A stretch of 64,000 nt of DNA from Zygnema cylindricum. Taxonomy: Eukaryota > Streptophyta > Zygnematophyceae > Zygnematales > Zygnemataceae. The position numbers and the translations under genes were made by a program. The stretch lies in assembly GCA_037447655.1 (NCBI GenBank), contig JBBHKE010000247.1, positions 1 through 64,000 on the forward strand. The letters run 5' to 3'. Shown one piece after another: positions 22,730 to 34,566 of this stretch. Below the pieces are notes generated by a model that ran no database searches, was not told where the DNA came from, and saw nothing but the letters and a program-made list of their open reading frames with translations. Within the stretch, counting starts at the first letter, position 1, and each line of letters begins with the position of its first letter.

Positions 22730-22734
22730 ACCTT

Positions 22735-22974
22735 GTGAGCGGCATGTCTTTGTTGCAGCCTTTTGCTTCTCCTTCGTCCTCTTTCAAAGTCCGAAGCTAG
22801 GATGGAGGGAAGTCTTGGGTTCCTCCTCAGTGTCTCATCGGCTCCCTTATCCATGGAAGCTAGTTCCATCTCCTTCTCTTCTGTCTCCTCAAAGTGTGTA
22901 GGGATATGGGCAGATTCTGGTTTATCTCCATTATCGTGGATCTCCCTTGAACCTGCAATCACTTTTTCACTCAT
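22735..22974 (-). pseudogene. Element F integrase/RT linker
   Basis: Charged linker ending RRRSKRLQQRHAAHK, typical of the copia segment between integrase and RT. After removal of element A the next codons are VNKLSHPDEPQSY at 14587, in frame. Confidence 0.75.
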
Positions 22975-23973
22975 GTCTCTTTTGGGAAGATCCGAGTCTT
23001 CCTCACCTCGGACTCAAAGCTGATATTTATTTTTTTGGTGTATTTGAAAGGGTCAATTGACTTCCGTTCGTCCATGACATCTAGATGCTTTACCAGAATG
23101 ATATATTGTTTAGCTAAGTCATAGACTCTATATCCGTTGACATCCTCATCATATCCCACAAAACATCTTGATTTCCCTTTAGCATCTAACTTCCAATTCT
23201 TCCTATCTGTGTCAAGACCGTAAACTTGACTACCGAATACTTTTAGGTGAGAAATATTTGGTTACCTTCCAACCCATCTCTCATAAGGTGTCATTCCTTT
23301 CACAGCTGAGGTAAGGTCTATATTCTTGCCTCATCCCAAAACCTTTTTCTTATCATTTTGGTGGCGAGCATACTATATACACCATCTCCTACAGTCTAGT
23401 AAAACCTCTCGGCTACTCCATTTTGTTCTGGGTTATAAGGTACAATTTTTGATGCTGAACTCCCTCCTCCATCAGATATTCCTCAAACTGGTTAGAGGTA
23501 TATTCTTCCCCATTGTCACTTCTTATTCTCTTAATGGGGGTTCCGTGCAACTTCTCACTCCAGGCTTTATATTCTTTGAAGTAAGTTGGTGCTTCAAACT
23601 TTGTTTTTCGAAAGTAGACTCTAAAGTATCTAGACCACTCATCAGCAATTGTCATCATGAACCTCTTACCTCCTAATGAAGGTATTTTTTCTGGTCCCTA
23701 GATATCTGTGTGGACCAGATCTAGTACTTTCTCACCTTTGTATGTTGCATTTTTGGGAAATGGAAGTCTGTGAGCCTTACCTTGGGCACAACCACTACAA
23801 TCATCCACCATTTCTTTTTCCCCAAACTGAATGCCTTCTACTACACCAAGATTTTTCATTTCCCTCAGCTTATCAAAGTGCACATGCCCGAACTCCTTAT
23901 GCCAAATCATCAAGTTTGGGACACCAACATAGTAAGTATTCTTCTTTTCATTACTCAGGATAAGCCTTAACAT
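22971..23973 (-). pseudogene. Element F integrase
   Basis: Pieces at 23973-23698 (WHKEFGHVHFDKLREM, CSGCAQGKAHRLPFP, LDLVHTDI), 23658-23413 (DEWSRYFRVYF, IRSDNGEEYTSNQFEEYL, then NKME where the catalytic region decays) and 23159-22971 (GYDEDVNGYRVYDL). Multiple frameshifts between the pieces. Confidence 0.8.
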
Positions 23974-24119
23974 TCCTTGGCTACCCTTATCTGCTGTGAA
24001 GTAGACTTAATCCCCATACTTAGCTGTAAAGACTCCCTTTCTAGGGAAGGTATCAAACTCTTTATCATCTAATACATAAGTTTGACAAGATTTTTGCTCA
24101 GCTGAGGGATATAAAGTAA

Positions 24120-25453
24120 TTATAAGAAAGTGAGTATGGATGTCTTACCCTTTACTAAGACTTTGAGATCTACCAATCCAACTAGATATGTAGTAACTAC
24201 TCTCCCATCCCCATACTCTATCTCTACAGTGGGGATCTTTCTTAGCTTGGTAAAGAGGTGCCTGTCAAAACAGATATGCATGGATGCACCTGAATCGATG
24301 ATCCATCCTTCTTGTGGAGGTTCCCGAATGGCTCCGAGAGCACACTTTTGTTTTCGAGGAATCTCCTTTTCCTCCAAATTCTTGTCAAGAAGAAGCTTTC
24401 CATCCTCTTCCTCAAAGAACTCATCCTCCTCGGTCTCCCCTTTCACTTGTGTGACCACAAGTGTCTTATTGTTTCCCCCGGAAGAACCTCCTCCACGGTT
24501 TTTTTGAAGCCTCAGCTCCGAGAGCTTGGTGCAATCAGCTATTATGTGTCCCAGCTTTTTGCAAAAATGACAAAGGCCTTTTGGAGGCCTCGGACCTCTA
24601 GTGTGATCTTTCTCTCCCTTGAAGTTGCCGTATGGCTTCCTCGAATCCTTCCCCCAGCGGTCCGTTTCGACAGTTAGAGCTAGAACGCTCTTTCCTCCTC
24701 TCCGAATCTCGATAGTGTTCTCTTGCACAAGTATCATCCGGACCACAATGTTCCACTTCCACAAACTGTCATCCATTTCTTGCACACGGTACACTATGCT
24801 CTCAAACTCATTAGGCAGCTTTATGATGAAAGTGTTGATTTTCATCTTCATTGTAACAGTCCATCCGACACTCTCTATCTCCTTATACAAACACGAGAGG
24901 TAATTACAATAGTCTAACATTTTCCCCCCTTTGTAAGTATACTCCCCTAACTGTTGCTCTGCCAACGAAGCTTTTGAATGGTACCTGCTCTATAAATCTC
25001 CACTAAGGTCTCCCACAACTCCTCGGCCTTAAAGATGTGGAGATGGGAGGTTACCAAAGCTTGAGTAAGATGCTTGAGAATGAAGTGCTTGGCAGCCATG
25101 TTTGTGTATTCCCACATTTGAATATCGTTTTCTTCGGTCGTCACGGCCACCGCTTCGGGTGCCGTGGCGATGGGAGTAAGAGGTGTCTCCTTCCCTTTCC
25201 CTTTTTCGGACACACTACTGTCCTCGCTGTCTGCCTTCTGTGTTGGAGCAGATGCTGCTGTAGAAAACCTCACTCCACTAAACCCTCGTGGAATTCCCTG
25301 AGATGGATGTTTCACTTGTCCATCGACGATACCCCAATATCGTTTTTCACACAAAGCCCCTACCATCATGGCTTTCGAATAAATGAACCTAGATCGGTTG
25401 AAGATGGGCACCCTAGAGGGTGGGCCCATGAACTGCAATTCTGTGTCCCCCAT
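24120..25453 (-). pseudogene. Element F gag and protease
   Basis: ATG 25453 lies in the LTR, 20 nt from its edge. The first frame (MGDTELQFMGPPSRVPIFNRSRF...) runs to 24947, then the frame 24965-24120 carries the gag body, the zinc knuckle CHFCKKLGHIIADC and the protease WIIDSGASMHICFDRHLF with an intact DSG. One frameshift near 24950 separates them. Gag packages the element RNA; the aspartic protease would process the polyprotein. Confidence 0.85.
25419..25433 (-). other. Primer-binding site of element F
   Basis: GTTCATGGGCCCACC directly after the LTR; 13 of 15 bases match the complement of the initiator tRNA-Met anticodon arm. Confidence 0.65.
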
Positions 25454-26439
25454 TGGACTACAGAATTCAGAAGCCTCAAGATAGTTTTTGACTAACCCAT
25501 TCTTCAGCTAGGATCACAGATACCCAAGTAGGCAAACACGCAATCTAACTGCACCCTTGTGCAGTCTAGACTCCTTTGAGTCGGCAGCAAAAGAAATCAC
25601 TGATAACGCCCAACCAGGCAATATTTTCTCAAGTGGCAAAGATGCCAAAATATATACAAGCTCATTGGGAGAGAGGCGGCTACCTCTTAAATCTCCTAAG
25701 TCCTAAACCCCTTCAGAACCCCTATCTACTGATGTACGAACCAATCAGAGAACTGTAAAGTACGCAAAGGTACTGTGGCCGGTGTACTTTCTGCTCTGTC
25801 TGTGTACGACTCGGCCATTGAGTGGACGCTTGTCTCTTCTGGACTCGCCCTCATGCTCTCCGCGATTCGCGCTTCCCAATGTTATTTTGCCACGTGGCGC
25901 CAGGTCATGTCACGCGTGAAAACCGCTTAATCGACCATTGCGGGATCTCGGCGATGGTGTGCGCTGTCGGATCCAAAACAGCTTTGAATACTAGCCGTTG
26001 AAATTCGATGTCCGGTAAACTTGTTTCATGCGGTTTCACGTTCGCACTATAATCTGATTTGTTTTTATGTTACTTATCTATAATTCGGTAAATTGGATTA
26101 GTGAACTTGACATATTTAAGTACTAATCATACCCCATGTACTCTAACGAATTTCAACGACAAACCGACTAAGGCCGACGGCTACGCCCCGCTCTGCCAGT
26201 CGGAGGTTCGAGTCCTATCCGACTCAACCTTTTTGTTAGAAGTGACTTATGTCACTTCTTCTGACCTGCCTAAGAAGCCAAGGCAGTATTTCCTCCACCA
26301 CCCTCTCTTTACTTCAGTGACTACAACAAGTAAAGGGGATAGAGGGGAAAGGTGGAGGTAGACTGCCTACGCTTTTCTTTTCTTTTTTCACTAAGCTATT
26401 CAGACCTAGAAAATACTTTATAACTCTAATATTTTAACA
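25434..26439 (-). repeat. 5' LTR of element F (family B)
   Basis: 1006 bp, TGTTAAAATA...GAATTGCA. Edges are inferred by alignment with the TSD-bounded solo LTR at 53170-54163. Contains the gag ATG 20 nt from the edge and an antisense tRNA-like module. Confidence 0.85.
26163..26235 (+). other. Antisense tRNA-like module in LTR
   Basis: CTAAGGCCGACGGCTACGCC (A-box-like), GGTTCGAGTCC (a near-perfect B box), then CCTTTTT. It resembles a tRNA gene without a proper anticodon arm and lies opposite to the LTR's own transcription. Confidence 0.5.
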
Positions 26440-26745
26440 GTAGGCTATGGTCGTCACACCTTTGTGAGTACCAAGTCATCTTTAGTTGCGTGATTATGTC
26501 GTGTTTTGTTTCTTCGTTTATTTGTCCTAAGTTTTTGTAGAGGGTATTTAGGGGGAGAGTGCGTATAGGGAAAGTATCTCTGAATTTGTGTTAAGGAGGT
26601 GAAAAAGCCTTCGGTGAAATATAAGACTTTTGCCGCACTTCTTTGTTATTTTTGTCTTGCTTCCTCTGTGGTGTATTTGCACGAATTCCAGGTTATTTCT
26701 CTATCAATTGGTATTGGATCAGGATTAGTTCTCCACACCTTGTTT
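26440..26745 (+). repeat. Truncated E-family LTR (E2)
   Basis: Aligns with the complement of the 3' half of E1's LTR (CACACCTTTG.G..TACC..GTCATCTTT, AAGTTTTTGTAGAGGGTATTTAG, CGGTGAAATATAAGACTTTTGCC). The left half was cut off by element F. It ends TATCAAT before a TGGTATTGGATC primer site. Confidence 0.75.
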
Positions 26746-26767
26746 TACAGTGGCGACTGTGTTAGCG

Positions 26768-27240
26768 ATGGGGGGGAAAAACAAGAACAAAGCTTTCCCT
26801 TTCACGCCATCCTAATCGTTTCCTCCTTTGGAAACTTGGGCTAATCAATATGATCTACCCAGAGAAACAGTTGAAGCTAGTTTCGGAGTTGTGGATCCTC
26901 CTCTTTTGGATCCTCTGAATCAAGAAAAACGTGGAGGAGCAGGCGTGTGGGAGGGGCAATTAAGTTCACTTTTCGATAGACTCCTCGGCCTCATGGATCA
27001 ACCATTTTCTGAATTTGATCGAAGGATTCTAAATCTGAGCCAAGGCAATCCGGATCCACATCCAAATGACCAGTATCGTAATGGAGGAAAACAAGATGAT
27101 GTGAACAAAACGGAGAAAATTGTCGTTGAGAATGACTCAGACTTAGATGAGGCTACGCAAGAGACGAGAGACTTGTATTCCATGCCGGGGAAATCAGTCA
27201 TATTAAACGGCACAAACTACACATCATGGAAGAAGTACAT
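26768..27240 (+). pseudogene. E2 gag, truncated
   Basis: ATG 26768 (MGGKNKNKAFPFTPS), an early shift, then WANQYDLPRETVEASFGVVDPP...MPGKSVILNGTNYTSWKKYIKT, the copia gag start of the E family. It stops where E1's LTR begins, at a join with AATTG microhomology. Confidence 0.8.
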
Positions 27241-27250
27241 CAAAACCTAA

Positions 27251-27893
27251 TTGATGGAAAAGACAAATAGAAACACCAGCAGATACACCACAGTGTAAGG
27301 AAGACAAAGATAACAAAGAGATCTAGCAAAAATAAAAATTTATATTTAACCAAAGGCTTTATCCCCTCCATCATACAAAATCAGAAATCACTCTACATAA
27401 CTTGTGATAATCTACTCACTCTCACTCACCCACTAAATGCCGTCTACAGAAACAAAAAACAAGTAAACAAGGAAACAATACAAACCAAACTCCCTCTACC
27501 AAAGATGACCAGATACACGCAAAGGTGCGTCGGCCATAGCCTAAAGCTCCTGAGCTAACTCGAGCTAACCTTCCCTTCTAGAAAACTCTATCTGTAAACT
27601 GAAACAGAACGTGGCAGGATCGATGTTGCATCAATGCAGGATCGTCGTACAAAAAGTCATGCTGCTATGCCGTACACGCTGAATATTTCCGATAAATCGA
27701 ATCGCGTCGCACTTGGCCAACATTGAAGCAAATCGTCAGACGTCCGATTCACTCAAAACAACAAGTACCGAAAGTACTGTACCGAAACATACACAAAATA
27801 AAGCACTAACGAAACAATACTGAACCGAACCAAAACGTTAAACGGCGCGATTTCGGCACACGCCGATTCGCCCAATAACCTAAAAATCCCCCT
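27251..27893 (-). repeat. 3' LTR of E1
   Basis: 643 bp, closely matching 35837-36689 once the 219-bp MITE plus duplication is removed there. Starts TTAGGTTATT and ends CCATCAA in element orientation, without the usual TG...CA. Between 27894 and 28226 there is only non-coding remnant. Confidence 0.8.
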
Positions 27894-28226
27894 CATATTG
27901 GGAGAATCGTTAAACTCCAACTGAGACCAAAATATCCAAAATTCAAATGTGCGCTGGACCAATGACACATTACGCACTAAACGACACAACTCCAAACAAA
28001 AACAACATAAATCTGCACGCATCAACAAACCAACGAAACTACCATAGAAGACAACTTAAAGTACTTCCTTCGAAATTTCATCAACGTCGTCCACTCGACC
28101 GTTTCTCAAAATATGCGCCAAGCCCCCTCATAATGAAAAAAACAACAAATTGACGTAAGCAACTCCATTAATGATTGCCCCCTCTTAATCACAGTACGTA
28201 CATACTCTAAATACCGCAGACATCAA

Positions 28227-29076
28227 TTATCGGCATATACTGTAGCAATCAAACAGTCTTGCCGTACTCCACATTCCTCTCAAATTCTGACAACCGAGAA
28301 TTCCACTTCGTGACGTCACATTCTCCTCTTCATACGAATAACTTCTAATAACATTAATCAACGTGTGTGCATACGAAATTGAAAGCACGCACGGATAATT
28401 TTTCTCTCCAATATACTTCACAGAATCGTCCGTAGAAATGTCACACTTTGGTCGTTTCCAACACAGTTTGTTGTACATGGAGTTCGTAACAAATCCTTCT
28501 CCAATCACAACGCCATCTTCTCGTACGATCTGGATAGAACCGTCACAATTTAAAAGTACGCTGCAGCCGATGATTTGAAGCTGCGGTACTGACAACAGAT
28601 TAACAGAACCGATCAGCAAATACAAAACGTTTGTTAACTTTATTTCAGTGAAGAACTTTGAGCCGTCAGATTTCCAAACAGGTAAATTTAGCCGTACACT
28701 ACTGAAATGGTCCACGTTAACATATTGGCCGTTCACAACCGTGATATTTTAGGCGCCTTCAATTCAATCAAGTCGTCAAATAAGGTGATGTCGGTACACA
28801 CGTGGTATGAGACACCTGAATCAATTATCCAATCTCGTTCAGATACTCGATCGTAAAAAGGTGACGTAGGCGAATCCATAGAAGTATACAGGTTCAGATA
28901 AGAGAAGACCTGTCCTCCGTCGCCCTCTCCGTCGCCTTCAAAATTTTCAGAGTCAAAGAAATGTCCATGGCCGTTGAAGCGACCACCGCCTCGTCCACCA
29001 TTTCGGTCGTTGCCACGACCACCATAACTGCCATCGCGACCTCTACCGTCGGCGTTATTAGAAAAGCAATTTGGGC
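28227..29076 (-). pseudogene. E1 gag tail, protease and GAG-pre-integrase
   Basis: Continues E1's second zinc knuckle (TSPNCF), then a Gly/Arg-rich tract (GRGRDGSYGGRGNDRNGGRGGG), the protease WIIDSGVSYHVCTDITLFDDL (DSG kept) and NVLYLLIGSVNLLSVPQLQIIGC. The upstream half is at 34572-35776 across element D. Confidence 0.8.
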
Positions 29077-29081
29077 TGGTG

Positions 29082-29527
29082 TATTGGAGGTGGATTGGCG
29101 GAAGCCATGAAATTGTACTCAAGAGAAAGATCAATGCATTGGAGAGAGGAATTGATTTGTATTTGGGATGATTTCATTAAGTGAGAAGAGTCACTTATAT
29201 ACAAAATATACAATGCTAATTACTGTGGAGTCTAAGCGCTCTACGGTGCGCTATAACAAAGTAATCCTAGTCTAGATTCTAACAAATATATGTAAGACAA
29301 AAGACTGGACCGTCGGCCAAAAGACTGGACCGACGGTCAAAGGACTTCTACGTAAAGGACTAGACCAACGTATGTAACGAAAAAGTACAATTGACTGGAC
29401 CGACGTATGGAAGTACGGACAGGACCAAAAAGTGAGACGTGCGGACAAGTCGGTCAACAAGACTTGACCGACGTAAGAAAACGTACGAACAAGACAAAAA
29501 ATATCCTACGCTAAATGTCCTGTAACA
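29082..29527 (-). repeat. 3' LTR of element D
   Basis: TGTTACAGGA...CCTCCAATA; preceded by a GGGGGGG polypurine tract (29528-29534). Ends with the gag ATG (29108) and eight further codons, after which E1 sequence resumes. Confidence 0.92.
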
Positions 29528-29580
29528 CCCCCCCTCAAGCGAAAACTAGGAAGTAGATTGAGATGAAAATGAAAGGAAAT

Positions 29581-32500
29581 TTAGCCAGGAGGAGAAGGAA
29601 GACGAAGGCCAGAGGAGAGGCGATGGTGCTCAAAGTGAGGGCGATGAAGAGCCTTGGTGAGATAATCGGCCACTTGGTCGGCGGATTTGACATAAAGAAA
29701 CTGGAGAGTGCCATCTTCGACCCGCTCCCGAGAGTAATGATACTGAATGTCGATGTGCTTCGTCCGCTTGTGGTGAACAGGATTGCGGATCAAAGCAAGA
29801 GCGCCCTGGGAATCCGAAAAGATAGGAGTAGGGGCTGAAGGGGGAAACCCAAGATTGGAAAGTAGAGTCCGAAGCCAGACAGCTTCCTTGGCGGCGTGAC
29901 ACGCGGCCATATATTCCGCCTCAGTGCTGGAGCATGCCGTGGTAGGTTGCTTTCTGCATGACTAAGAGATAAGACCATTGCCCAAAAAGAAGCACGAGCC
30001 AGTGGTGGAACGGCGGGAAAGCTCATCTTGTGCCCAATCTGAATCAACAAAACCCGTAAGAGCACTGGAGCCAGAGGAAGAATATGTGAGACAAAGAGTT
30101 TTAGTGCCTTGTAGATAACGAAAGACACGTTTGGCTGCGGCAAGATGATCAGGAGAAGGGCGTTGAAAGAATTGACTGAGTTTAGTGACAGCTGTGGCAA
30201 TGTCAGGGCGGGTGGCCTGTATGGCGTACATAAGGGCCCCTACCATCGAGCGGTAAGTGGCATGGAGGGAGGGGGAGAGAAGAGAGTCAGTGGAAGGGAG
30301 GAGAGGGGCATTGCCATCTAAAGGAGTGGAAAGGGAGGAGCACTCTGCCAAGCCAAAGCGTTCCAAAAGATCAGAGATAAAGGTCTCCTGAGAGAGAGAG
30401 AGGGTGCGAGTCGAGTGATTACGAGAAACTTGGATGCCCAAATAATAAGTGAGCTCACCTAAATCGGCCATGTCAAAATGGGACTGAAGGAGAGATTTGA
30501 CAGTGGAGATTTCAGAGAGGGAAGGACCAACAAGAAGGAGATCATCAACAAAGATGGCAACAATGATTAATGAGGTGCCAGAGCCACGAGAGTAAATGCT
30601 AAAATCGGCATCAATTCGGGTAAATCCTTCTTTCCGCATAATGGCATCTATGGTATGGTTCCAGACACGGGGGGATTGCTTTAAACCATAGATCGTTTTA
30701 ATGAGATGGCAAACCAGATGTTCAGATCCAGGGGAAATATATCCTTCAGGCTGATGCATATAAATGTCCTCGGACAAGATCCCATTTAAGAAGGCATTCT
30801 TAACATCCATCTGATGAACATGGAAATCATGTTCAGCAGCTAAAGCAAGTAAAGTGCGGATAGATGTCAACCGGGCAACAGGAGCAAAGGTTTCAGTAAA
30901 ATCTATACCTTCGATTTGGGAAAAGCCCTTCGCCACCAAGCGAGCTTTGTATTTGTCCACGGATCCATCCGCTTTTTGTTTTACACGGAAGACCCATTTC
31001 GAACCGATTGCCTTTCTTCCAGGGGGAAGGGGAACAAGATTCCATGTTTTGTTGGAGAGCAAGGCATTGAATTCAGCATCAGCGGCTGTTTTCCAAAGAG
31101 AGGCATCAGGTCGTTTTAGGGCAGCCTTGAGAGAGAGAGGGGCTGAAATAAAAGAGGCAGAGGCCCCAGCCGAGTAAGCGTAAGCTAGAGAGGCGTGGCC
31201 TATGGAAGTAATAAGACGAGAGGGGGGAATTCTAGAGCGTGCGGGGTTTCGGCGAGGTAAATGAGAGGGGTCAGGAAGAGGGGAAGGCTCAGGATCGGGA
31301 AGTGAAGGCTCAAGAGGAGCAATAGACCCAAGAAGAGGTGAGTGGGACAAAATTGTGGGAGAAAGATTGTCAAAAAGAGGATCATCTTGGAAAAGAGGGG
31401 GAGAGGAGGAATTATCTTCAGAATTTGTGACAGGATGAAGAGGAAGGGCAGCTGAGTGGCTGGCAGGAGTGATGGGAGCAGCCGGGAAAACAAGGGGGGT
31501 GGGAGAAGATGGAGGAGGAGGGAGACTTGAAGATGATGAGGGGGAAAAACTGGGAGGATTAAGGGGAGAGGGGTGGGAAGGTGTAACGTAGGTGAATTCA
31601 GATGGCTGAAGAGAGTGAAGGGGAAGGTTTGGGGGAAGAGGGTCATAGAGGGTGAGGGAAGGAAAGTCAGATAATGGGGGAAGAGGGGAAGGGAAGGGCA
31701 TACGAGACAAGGTTTGGAGGAGTGGCGTTTCGTTGAAAACTACTTCTCTGGTGGTGATGACGCGATGCTGAGAAGGACTCCAGATGCGGTACGCTTTGGA
31801 ATTTGGAGCGTACCCAACAAAAATGCCACGAAATGCGCGAGCGCCCAATTTGCCGTCCGATTGGAGGAGGTTTTTGTACCACGCTTCACAACCAAAGATT
31901 TTAAGGTGACGTATATCTGGTTTGACAGAGGACCATGCTTCCATTGGAGTAGATTTTGGTAAAGCGTTAGTGGGACAAAGATTGCGTAAGTAATTTGCGC
32001 AAACGACAGCCTCTGCCCAAAATTCATAAGGCAAATTCGCAAAGTACAGCATAGAGCGTGACATGTCATGTAATGTTCGATTGTACCTTTCTGCAATGCC
32101 GTTTTGTTGTGGCGTCCGAGGCGCCGTTAAATGACGTGAGATTCCATGTTGCATGAGAAATTCAGAAAATTGGTTGGACAAAAATTCGCCACCGTTGTCA
32201 CTCCGCAAGACCTTGATTCGTTTGTTGTGAAAATTTTCTGCCAACGCCTTAAATTCCTGAAATCGGGCAAAAGCGTCAGATTTATGACAGATTGGATACA
32301 CGTGTGAAAAACGAGTGGCGTGGTGAATGAAAGTGACAAAATAAAGGGATCCACTGTAGCTACGCGTGCGCATGGGTCCACACACGTCCGTATGTACAAG
32401 TGCAAGTGGTCAGTGATGACCGTAGTGCTAGTGGGAAATGAGTGACGCGGCATTTTTCCTTGCACGCAACCGTGACAAAAATCCAAAGATTTGTTAGAAA

Positions 32501-32962
32501 ATGAATTTAGTCCAGTTACAAGATTTGGCAAAGTACTCAAACTTTCGCTATTTAAATGCCCATATCTTAAATGCCAAAGTGGAAAACTTTCGACGCTAAC
32601 ACTTAAAGCAAATATCTTTGGCGTACTATACGATTGTAGGACGTACATAGAATCTCTTGCTACTCCAAAACCTACAGTATTGTTGTCTTTTCTATCATAA
32701 AAAGTTACTCTATCATTATTAAATTCAGCTTTTAAGCCGTCAGAAGTGGCGACTTTCACAGAAAATAAATTCCTAGCTAGACTAGGAACAAAGAGTACGT
32801 TCTGAATGTGAATAGACACATTAGGGACGTTGACGTTGCCAGAATGAGTAGCCAACAGAATGCGGTCGTCGCCTAAACGAATCTGCATAGGAGATGATAG
32901 AGAAGAAAGGTGAGTGAACCAATCAGATCGTGGTGAAAGGTGGTGACTTGCACCACTATCTA
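29581..32962 (-). pseudogene. Element D pol (protease, integrase, RT, RNase H)
   Basis: Protease WLIDSGASHH near 32940-32965; GAG-pre-integrase WHLRYGHLNSESLSTLPN with CHGCVQGKMPRHSFP; a 1-nt shift near 32400; then an 807-residue open frame: integrase VLRSDNGGEFLSNQF and PQQNGIAERYNRTLHD, a Ser/Pro-rich linker, [41 protein letters not shown], the catalytic IVAIFVDDLLLVG, and YYLGIQVSRN. A TAG near 29960 replaces Trp before RNase H (STEAEYMAACHA, TKHIDIQYHYSRERV, DYLTKALHRP). It could have been active recently but not in this exact form. Confidence 0.92.
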
Positions 32963-34147
32963 TTAGCCAATCGACGAGGTTTGAGATAGAAAAGCATACC
33001 CTTGTGGAAATTGAGTATCCGGAGTGACATAATTTGGGATATGATGGGCAACATTGCCATATCCAAATTCTGGTGAGGGAGGGAGGACAAAAGGGGAAGC
33101 TACTGGAGTGGGAAAATTAGAGTGAAAATGTGGGGAGAAAGCGGTCGACCAATGGAGGTTAACGGGGTTTGAAGAGGCATAGTGCGCTGCGGCGTTAGAA
33201 GATTGTGGAAAGGATGGAGAAGGGGAATAATGGTGAGGATAAGGAAAATTTGGAGGGAAAGAAATGTGTGGAGGGAGTGGGGGGGTGGGAAGAACTGGTG
33301 GGTTGACATGGGCAGCTTTGGCATTCCCTCCAAGTTTAGGGGGATTGGAAGCCTCGGCTGCTTTCTGCCTCGCCAATTTTTGACAGTCTTCAACGGAATG
33401 TCCTTTTGTTTTGCAGTAGGCGCAAAACAAACGCTGCACCCCCTTAGAGTTAGTCTTCTGATTTTTGGCAATAAAGGCATTTGCATTAGAGAGATTTGGA
33501 GCAGAAAAAGAGAGAAGTTTTGTCTCTTCATGCAAAAGTTTGCTACAAAGTGAGTGAAAAGGAATGGATTGGTCTAGATTGTCAAACGAGGAAATGAAAT
33601 GGGAAAAGGTTTCAGGGAGTCCTCCCAAAAGGGTTGAAGAGAGGTCCTCGTCGGAAAGATGCACGCCTATCATGGTGCATTTTCCGGCCGACAATTCGAC
33701 GGTGCTAATCCAATCCTGCATAGATTCCGACGGCTTTTTCATGGAGTTAAAAAACGCTCGTTTTTGAATTCGGCGAGCGGCCCATCTGGTTTGAATGTAA
33801 GCTGCTTGAAGACGACTCCAAGCCTCGGCGGAAGAGGAGGCGCCGCGAATAAGACGAGTGCGCTCGGTAGTAAGTGACATCACTAGACGAGCGTGCGCAT
33901 CCTCGTCCTTTTGTTTCCATGTAGCTATTGCCAACTCTTTGGTAGCTTTTTCTGCTGGTGTATCAGTAGAGGAAAGGATAGGAGGTTTTGAAATTCCTAT
34001 AAAATGGTCCCAAATCTTCTCGTGTTTGAAAAAATGCATGGCTGAAAATGACCAATCATAAAAGTTTTGGCCATCAAACTTCTGGATACTATTAGAAGTG
34101 GCATGGCTAGGCCCATAACCTATTGGAGGTGGATTGGCGGAAGCCAT
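32963..34147 (-). CDS. Element D gag
   Basis: 394 codons from ATG 34147, inside the 5' LTR (edge 34121), starting MASANPPPIGYGPSHATSN. Body: FDGQNFYDWSFSAMHFFKHEKIWDHFIG and W..L...Y repeats of the copia UBN2-type gag, zinc knuckle CAYCKTKGHSVEDC, then a Pro/His-rich tail. TAA at 32963 overlaps the pol frame, which is read one base earlier (-1), so pol would need a frameshift or the offset is a mutation. The open frame extends upstream to 34252, also in the LTR. Confidence 0.85.
   Translation of the reverse strand: MASANPPPIGYGPSHATSNSIQKFDGQNFYDWSFSAMHFFKHEKIWDHFIGISKPPILSSTDTPAEKATKELAIATWKQKDEDAHARLVMSLTTERTRLIRGASSSAEAWSRLQAAYIQTRWAARRIQKRAFFNSMKKPSESMQDWISTVELSAGKCTMIGVHLSDEDLSSTLLGGLPETFSHFISSFDNLDQSIPFHSLCSKLLHEETKLLSFSAPNLSNANAFIAKNQKTNSKGVQRLFCAYCKTKGHSVEDCQKLARQKAAEASNPPKLGGNAKAAHVNPPVLPTPPLPPHISFPPNFPYPHHYSPSPSFPQSSNAAAHYASSNPVNLHWSTAFSPHFHSNFPTPVASPFVLPPSPEFGYGNVAHHIPNYVTPDTQFPQGYAFLSQTSSIG
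34106..34120 (-). other. Primer-binding site of element D
   Basis: GGTTATGGGCCTAGC directly at the LTR edge set by the duplication; 13 of 15 match the initiator tRNA-Met anticodon-arm complement, and the first 11 are perfect. It also codes for the gag residues just after the LTR. Confidence 0.7.
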
Positions 34148-34566
34148 GAAATTGTACACAAGAGAAAGATCAATGCATTGGAGAGAGGAATTGATTTGTA
34201 TTTGGGATGATTTCATTAAGTGAGAAGAGTCACTTATATACAAAATATACAATGCTAATTACTGTGGAGTCTAAGCGCTCTACGGTGCGCTGTAACAAAG
34301 TAATCCTAGTCTAGATTCTAACAAATGTATGTAAGACAAAAGACTGGACCGTCGGCCAAAAGACTGGACCGACGGTCAAAGGACTTCTACGTAAAGGACT
34401 AGACCAACGTATGTAACGAAAAAGTACAATTGACTGGACCGACGTATGGAAGTACGGACAGGACCAAAAAGTGAGACGTGCGGACAAGTCGGTCAACAAG
34501 ACTTGACCGACGTAAGAAAACGTACGAACAAGACAAAAAATATCCTACGCTAAATGTCCTGTAACA
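34121..34566 (-). repeat. 5' LTR of element D
   Basis: 446 bp, the same length as the 3' LTR, with its gag ATG at 34147. Confidence 0.95.

Larger units (their letters stand above)
14060..26439 (-). mobile_element. Ty1/copia element F (family B), 3' end missing
   Basis: Minus-strand order: 5' LTR 25434-26439, gag-protease, integrase, linker, element A, RT to 14060. The LTR start (TGTTAAAATA at 26439) cuts into an E-family LTR on its right side. No RNase H or 3' LTR follows 14060, so the element is truncated; its target duplication cannot be checked. Confidence 0.8.
29082..34566 (-). mobile_element. Complete young Ty1/copia element D inside E1
   Basis: 5485 bp with two 446-bp LTRs (34121-34566 and 29082-29527) and the perfect duplication TGGTG at 29077-29081 and 34567-34571. 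By eye the LTRs differ at only three positions. Removing D plus one duplication restores E1's zinc knuckle CYYCDKWGHTSPNC. The coding region still has two frame shifts and one stop. Confidence 0.95.

Noticed and set aside
26163-26235. Functional tRNA gene
   Set aside because: Good B box and terminator, but no acceptor or anticodon stem can be folded, and it recurs as variants inside LTRs.
31200-31646. Leu/Pro-rich 148-residue frame on the minus strand
   Set aside because: Frame-shifted shadow of the Ser/Pro linker in element D's pol.
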